Assembly: GCA_025060055.1 (NCBI GenBank)
Contig: JANXCK010000048.1
Span: 1 to 8,728, forward strand
DNA from: Fimbriimonadales bacterium
Lineage (GTDB): Bacteria; Armatimonadota; Fimbriimonadia; Fimbriimonadales; GBS-DC
DNA: 8,728 nt
Reading direction: 5' to 3'
Under the pieces are notes generated by a model. That model had not been told where the DNA came from. It ran no database searches and saw only the letters and a program-made list of their open reading frames with translations. The position numbers and the translations under genes are program-made. Within the stretch, counting starts at the first letter, position 1. Every line of letters begins with the position of its first letter. This document shows positions 6,325-8,728 of this stretch, piece after piece.

Positions 6325-7066
6325 CGGAGCTGCTCGCGACAGATTGGCTCTCAGCAGCGTGCTGCGCAGCTTCGGCAAACGCCTCTTCTAACGCGCCGCT
6401 TTTGTGTTTCTTCGCCAGCTGTTCCAAGCGTCCCGTCTCCATGAACCAGACTCGCTCGGCGATGTTGGTCGCATGGTCAGCGATGCGCTCCAGATAGTGC
6501 GCCACCAAAAGCAGCCACGACGCTGCTGTGACCTGCTCCGGTCGCTCGCGCATAATCTCCTGCAGTTGCGTGCGCAAGCGACGGTAAATTGCGTCCACCT
6601 CGTCATCCTGCTGACACACATGGATTACCTGCTGCAGGTCGCGCTTGACATACGCCTCGATGCTCTCCAGCAGCATTCGGCGCGCGGCGTTCGCCAAGCG
6701 CGGAATGTCCACCAGTTGCTCTACGGGTGGCTCGTCATGGATTTTGCGCGCCGCCTTGGCGATATCGACTGCATAGTCGCCGATGCGCTCGATATCGGTA
6801 ATCATCTTCATAATAGTGCCGATGATGCGCAGGTCGCTGCCCATCGGTTGCTGCAGGGCAATCAGGCGCAGACAGCTCGATTCGATTTCCACATCAATTT
6901 GGTCTACCTCATCGTCGCGATGCAGCACCTGCTCGGCGCGTGCCATGTCGTTGCGCCACAGTGCTTCCACTGCCTCCGCGACCATTCCCTCCACGATGCT
7001 CGCCATCGCAAGCACCTTCGTCTCCAGCTCCTGCAATTCCGCATCAAAAGCCTGTCGTGTGGTCAT
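6308..7066 (-). CDS. phoU: PhoU-family phosphate regulator
   Basis: A 252-residue PhoU, a cytoplasmic metal-binding helical protein that links the Pst phosphate transporter to PhoR and restrains phosphate uptake. Two three-helix repeats are visible (about 8-110 and 115-210), each with the acidic metal-binding motif: DIERIGDYAVDIA (91-103) and YLERIADHATNIAE (191-204). The family is usually about 215-240 residues; this one has an extra polar, Ala/Ser-rich tail (about 215-252) of unknown use. No pst or phoBR genes are in the window. The ATG at 7066 lies only 8 nt after a perfect -10 box, so the mRNA is probably leaderless, and no Shine-Dalgarno is present. It is the first gene of the minus-strand run that continues into the division genes. 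Confidence 0.94.
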   Translation of the reverse strand: MTTRQAFDAELQELETKVLAMASIVEGMVAEAVEALWRNDMARAEQVLHRDDEVDQIDVEIESSCLRLIALQQPMGSDLRIIGTIMKMITDIERIGDYAVDIAKAARKIHDEPPVEQLVDIPRLANAARRMLLESIEAYVKRDLQQVIHVCQQDDEVDAIYRRLRTQLQEIMRERPEQVTAASWLLLVAHYLERIADHATNIAERVWFMETGRLEQLAKKHKSGALEEAFAEAAQHAAESQSVASSSDVLSV

Positions 7067-7074
7067 CGGCGCGT

Positions 7075-7103
7075 ATTATACCAGAAGCCGAAAGTTTTGG
7101 AAA
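7075..7103 (-). promoter_or_regulatory. Strong phoU promoter, leaderless type
   Basis: On the minus strand there is an extended -10, TGGTATAAT (7083-7075), with a perfect TATAAT. TTTCCA (7103-7098), a 4/6 match to the -35 consensus, lies 17 bp upstream. Only 8 nt (7074-7067) separate the -10 box from the phoU ATG, so transcription should start within about 0-3 nt of the start codon. Confidence 0.75.
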
Positions 7104-7207
7104 GCAAGAAGGGCAAATCTTGTGTAGGCAATCGCACCCACTACAACCAGTAGATTTCAAGAGGATTGAGTGTGTTTGGAGCGTAAAATGCTTGAAAAAG
7201 AAAGGTT

Positions 7208-7247
7208 GAAGCCTCTTTTGGGGGCTGAAGGGTATCAGAAGCCTCTT
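7208..7247. repeat. 10-bp direct repeat upstream of dnaA
   Basis: GAAGCCTCTT occurs at 7208-7217 and again at 7238-7247, exactly 30 bp apart, with a partial GAAG at 7227-7230 between. The spacing is close to three helical turns, so both copies face the same side of the DNA, as for an operator or iteron pair. Two copies only, so chance is not excluded. Confidence 0.45.
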
Positions 7248-7273
7248 GAGTGATAGTTTTGTCCCATCAACTC

Positions 7274-7304
7274 TTGCAGGAGAGGGCAGCTGGCATGCTA
7301 ATAT
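7274..7304 (+). promoter_or_regulatory. Probable dnaA promoter
   Basis: Extended -10 TGCTAATAT (7296-7304), with TTGCAG (7274-7279) as -35 and a long 19-bp spacer that an extended -10 can tolerate. The predicted start is near 7311, giving a leader of about 36 nt. The A/T stretch here also resembles a small unwinding element. Confidence 0.5.
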
Positions 7305-7324
7305 ATAGCCCATCCCACAGGCAA

Positions 7325-7359
7325 GCGCAGGGACGCATAGGCAACGATGCGCAGGGACG
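7325..7359 (+). repeat. 11-bp direct repeat across the dnaA start
   Basis: GCGCAGGGACG at 7325-7335 recurs at 7349-7359, where it forms codons 1-5 of dnaA. GGCAA also recurs just before each copy (7320-7324, 7340-7344). It looks like a small tandem duplication that brought an AGGGA-containing copy in front of the start; it could instead be an initiator-binding pair for autoregulation. Confidence 0.5.
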
Positions 7360-8728
7360 AATCTTCGCTGGAGCAGCTGCGACTTGGGGAGGATATTGAT
7401 GCGGCGCAGTTGCGTCGGGCATGGCGCAATGTGGTTCAGGTGTTGCTGCCGCGTATCCCTCTCTCCAGCCGTCGATACTTGGAGGCGATTACGCCTGCTG
7501 GTATCGAGGGCGAGTGCGTGCGCCTGCGCCTCGATAGCGCGTTCGGACGCAACTGGATTCAGCAACGCTACCTGCGTGATTTGCAGGCACTGCTCAGCCA
7601 GCAGTTGGGGTTTGCGGTCGTGGTGGAGTTGGTCGGCGAGGACGCCGCGCCTGAGCCTACACCTGCCCCGACGCCCATAGCGTCCCCTGCTATCACAGCG
7701 CCGCCCCTCCCGCGCCCTGAATTCAATCCGCAGTTGACCTTTGAAACCTTCGTGGTCGGCAAGAGCAATCGGTTAGCCCACGCGGCGGCGCTCGCCGTCG
7801 CACAGGGCGCGAATGCTCGCTACAACCCACTATTCATCTACAGCCCGCCAGGGTTGGGTAAGACCCATCTTCTGCATGCAATCGGTCAGGCGTATCTCCA
7901 GCGGATACCAAGCGCGCGCGTGATGTACGCCAGCGGCGAGGAGTTCGTGCGCGGCTATGTGCAGGCGATGCGCCAGCAGAAGGCGGACGAGTTCCGCGAA
8001 CGCTACCGCTGCGTGCAACTGTGGCTGGTCGACGATGTGCAGTTTATCGCGGGCAAGGAGCGCACTCAAGAAGAGTTCTTCCACATCTTCAACATGCTCT
8101 ACGGCGCGGGTAGGCAGCTTGTCATCACCAGCGATAAGGCGCCGCGCAACCTTCTTGGCGTGGAGGAGCGACTGCGCACACGCTTCGAGATGGGGCTTTG
8201 CGCAGACATCGCGCCGCCCGATTTGGAGACGCGGATTGCCATTTTGCTCAACAAGGCGGAACGCGACGGAGTGCAGCTGCCCTTGGAGGTGGCGGAGTTC
8301 ATCGCGGACAAGATTCAATCGAATGTGCGCGTGTTGGAGGGTGTACTGACGCGCTTGGTGGCGCAAAGCTCGATTACGGGCGAGCCGATGAGCCTGCCGT
8401 TGGCAGCGCAGGTGTTGCAAGCGTACTTGGTGAACGCGACGCCGCCTGCGACACCCTCACTGGAGCAAGTGGTGCGGATGGTGTGCGACGAGCTGGGCGT
8501 GCCCCAAGACGAACTCGTGGGCAACAGTCGTCGGGGCGAGGTTGTGCAGGCGCGGCAAATCGCTGCGTTCCTCGCACGCGAAGCGACAGGCGAGCCCTGG
8601 ACGCGCATTGCGGAAGCGCTCGGACGCCACGACCACACCACCGTGCTGCACGCCTACAAGCAAATCGAGCGTCGAATGCGCACCGACACGCGCCTGCGCG
8701 AACGCGTTCATCGCCTGCGCCAGCGGAT
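7347..8728 (+). CDS. dnaA: Chromosomal replication initiator DnaA (3' end cut by window)
   Basis: 460 codons are visible, open to the window edge; only a few C-terminal residues should be missing. Domain I (about 20-96) includes LRRAWRNVVQVLLPRIP and LDSAFGRNWIQQRY. A short Pro/Ala-rich domain II (about 97-125) follows. Domain III (AAA+) starts at NPQLTFETFVVGKSNRLAHAA: Walker A SPPGLGKT (166-173), Walker B LWLVDD (225-230), QFIAGKERTQEEFF (232-245), sensor I ITSDK, box VII/arginine finger RLRTRFE (275-281) and sensor II NVRVLEG (326-332). Domain IV (about 371 on) ends with the HTH signature GRHDHTTVLHAYKQI (426-440). ATG 7347 is the first in-frame start after a TAG at 7338; the ribosome-binding site is weak. 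Deviations: the first P-loop glycine is Ser, and the signature reads GRHDHTTV instead of GGRDHTTV. Intact reading frame and catalytic residues argue for a working initiator. Confidence 0.96.
   Translation, partial: MRRDESSLEQLRLGEDIDAAQLRRAWRNVVQVLLPRIPLSSRRYLEAITPAGIEGECVRLRLDSAFGRNWIQQRYLRDLQALLSQQLGFAVVVELVGEDAAPEPTPAPTPIASPAITAPPLPRPEFNPQLTFETFVVGKSNRLAHAAALAVAQGANARYNPLFIYSPPGLGKTHLLHAIGQAYLQRIPSARVMYASGEEFVRGYVQAMRQQKADEFRERYRCVQLWLVDDVQFIAGKERTQEEFFHIFNMLYGAGRQLVITSDKAPRNLLGVEERLRTRFEMGLCADIAPPDLETRIAILLNKAERDGVQLPLEVAEFIADKIQSNVRVLEGVLTRLVAQSSITGEPMSLPLAAQVLQAYLVNATPPATPSLEQVVRMVCDELGVPQDELVGNSRRGEVVQARQIAAFLAREATGEPWTRIAEALGRHDHTTVLHAYKQIERRMRTDTRLRERVHRLRQR

Larger units (their letters stand above)
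7067..7346. other. Divergent intergenic region, candidate oriC-proximal segment
   Basis: These 280 bp lie between the divergently transcribed phoU and dnaA and are more A/T-rich than their surroundings. All genes to the left point left and dnaA points right, the arrangement expected when forks leave from here. Contents: both promoters, a 10-bp direct repeat (7208-7217, 7238-7247), an inverted 8-mer pair (TCAAGAGG 7157-7164, CCTCTTGA 7242-7249), and an A/T stretch at 7299-7307. I found no TTATCCACA-type DnaA box within one mismatch on either strand, so the true origin could instead lie beyond dnaA. Confidence 0.35.

Noticed and set aside
6404..7153. A 249-codon plus-strand open frame antisense to phoU
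   Set aside because: His/Leu/Gln-rich composition typical of the antisense of a helical protein; no motif; phoU on the other strand is unambiguous.
7051..7320. Classical DnaA boxes upstream of dnaA
   Set aside because: Best hits (TGTGGTCAT at 7058-7066, CATCCCACA at 7311-7319) differ from TTATCCACA or its complement at three or more positions or need an inserted base.
7044..7565. A 173-codon minus-strand open frame crossing the phoU-dnaA gap and the start of dnaA
   Set aside because: It runs antisense to dnaA codons and through two promoters, has no recognisable domain and a composition unlike the neighbours.

Overview
The window is a gene-dense, fairly GC-rich bacterial chromosome segment with eight protein genes. 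Seven lie on the minus strand: ndk, a 7TM sensor histidine kinase, a FecCD/BtuC-type permease, ftsX, ftsE, sepF, a yggS-type PLP-binding protein and phoU are listed left to right, of which ndk stands apart with its own promoter. A single plus-strand gene, dnaA, starts at 7347 and runs off the right edge. In transcription order the minus genes read phoU > yggS > sepF > ftsE > ftsX > permease > histidine kinase, then, after a repeat-filled gap, ndk. No CRISPR, tRNA, rRNA, transposase, phage or recognisable defence gene was seen.

Organism: SepF together with FtsEX points to a lineage that uses the SepF-type Z-ring anchor (Firmicutes, Actinobacteria, Cyanobacteria and deep-branching phyla such as Armatimonadota). 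The dispersed palindromic intergenic repeats and gene style make me favour Armatimonadota (Fimbriimonadia-like), but this is a low-confidence inference from memory, not a search result.

Layout: 3-425 ndk with its promoter (484-514). 426-942 is non-coding and filled with three structured repeats: a G/C-run inverted repeat (537-624), then two hairpin modules (about 657-740 and 783-876) bounded by three copies of one ~20-bp motif in alternating orientation. 943-5021 is a tightly packed block (histidine kinase, permease, ftsX, ftsE; gaps of 18 and 9 bp and a 4-bp ATGA overlap). sepF (5078-5494) is separated from yggS (5650-6324) by an array of four perfect hairpins. yggS overlaps phoU (6308-7066) by 17 bp. 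7067-7346 is the only divergent intergenic region; it holds a strong promoter for phoU that should give a leaderless or nearly leaderless mRNA, a promoter for dnaA, and short direct repeats. It is a candidate replication-origin-proximal region.

How the genes fit together: yggS-sepF-ftsE-ftsX is a cell-division cluster (Z-ring membrane anchor plus the ABC-type FtsEX regulator of septal wall hydrolysis), with the phosphate-signalling regulator PhoU at its head and two orphan membrane proteins (an ABC permease without its ATPase or binding protein, and a histidine kinase without a response regulator) at its tail. dnaA fires in the opposite direction. The most unusual features are the divergent DnaA (P-loop and DNA-binding signature), the leaderless phoU promoter, the nested repeat mosaic, and the unexplained permease/kinase pair appended to a division operon.
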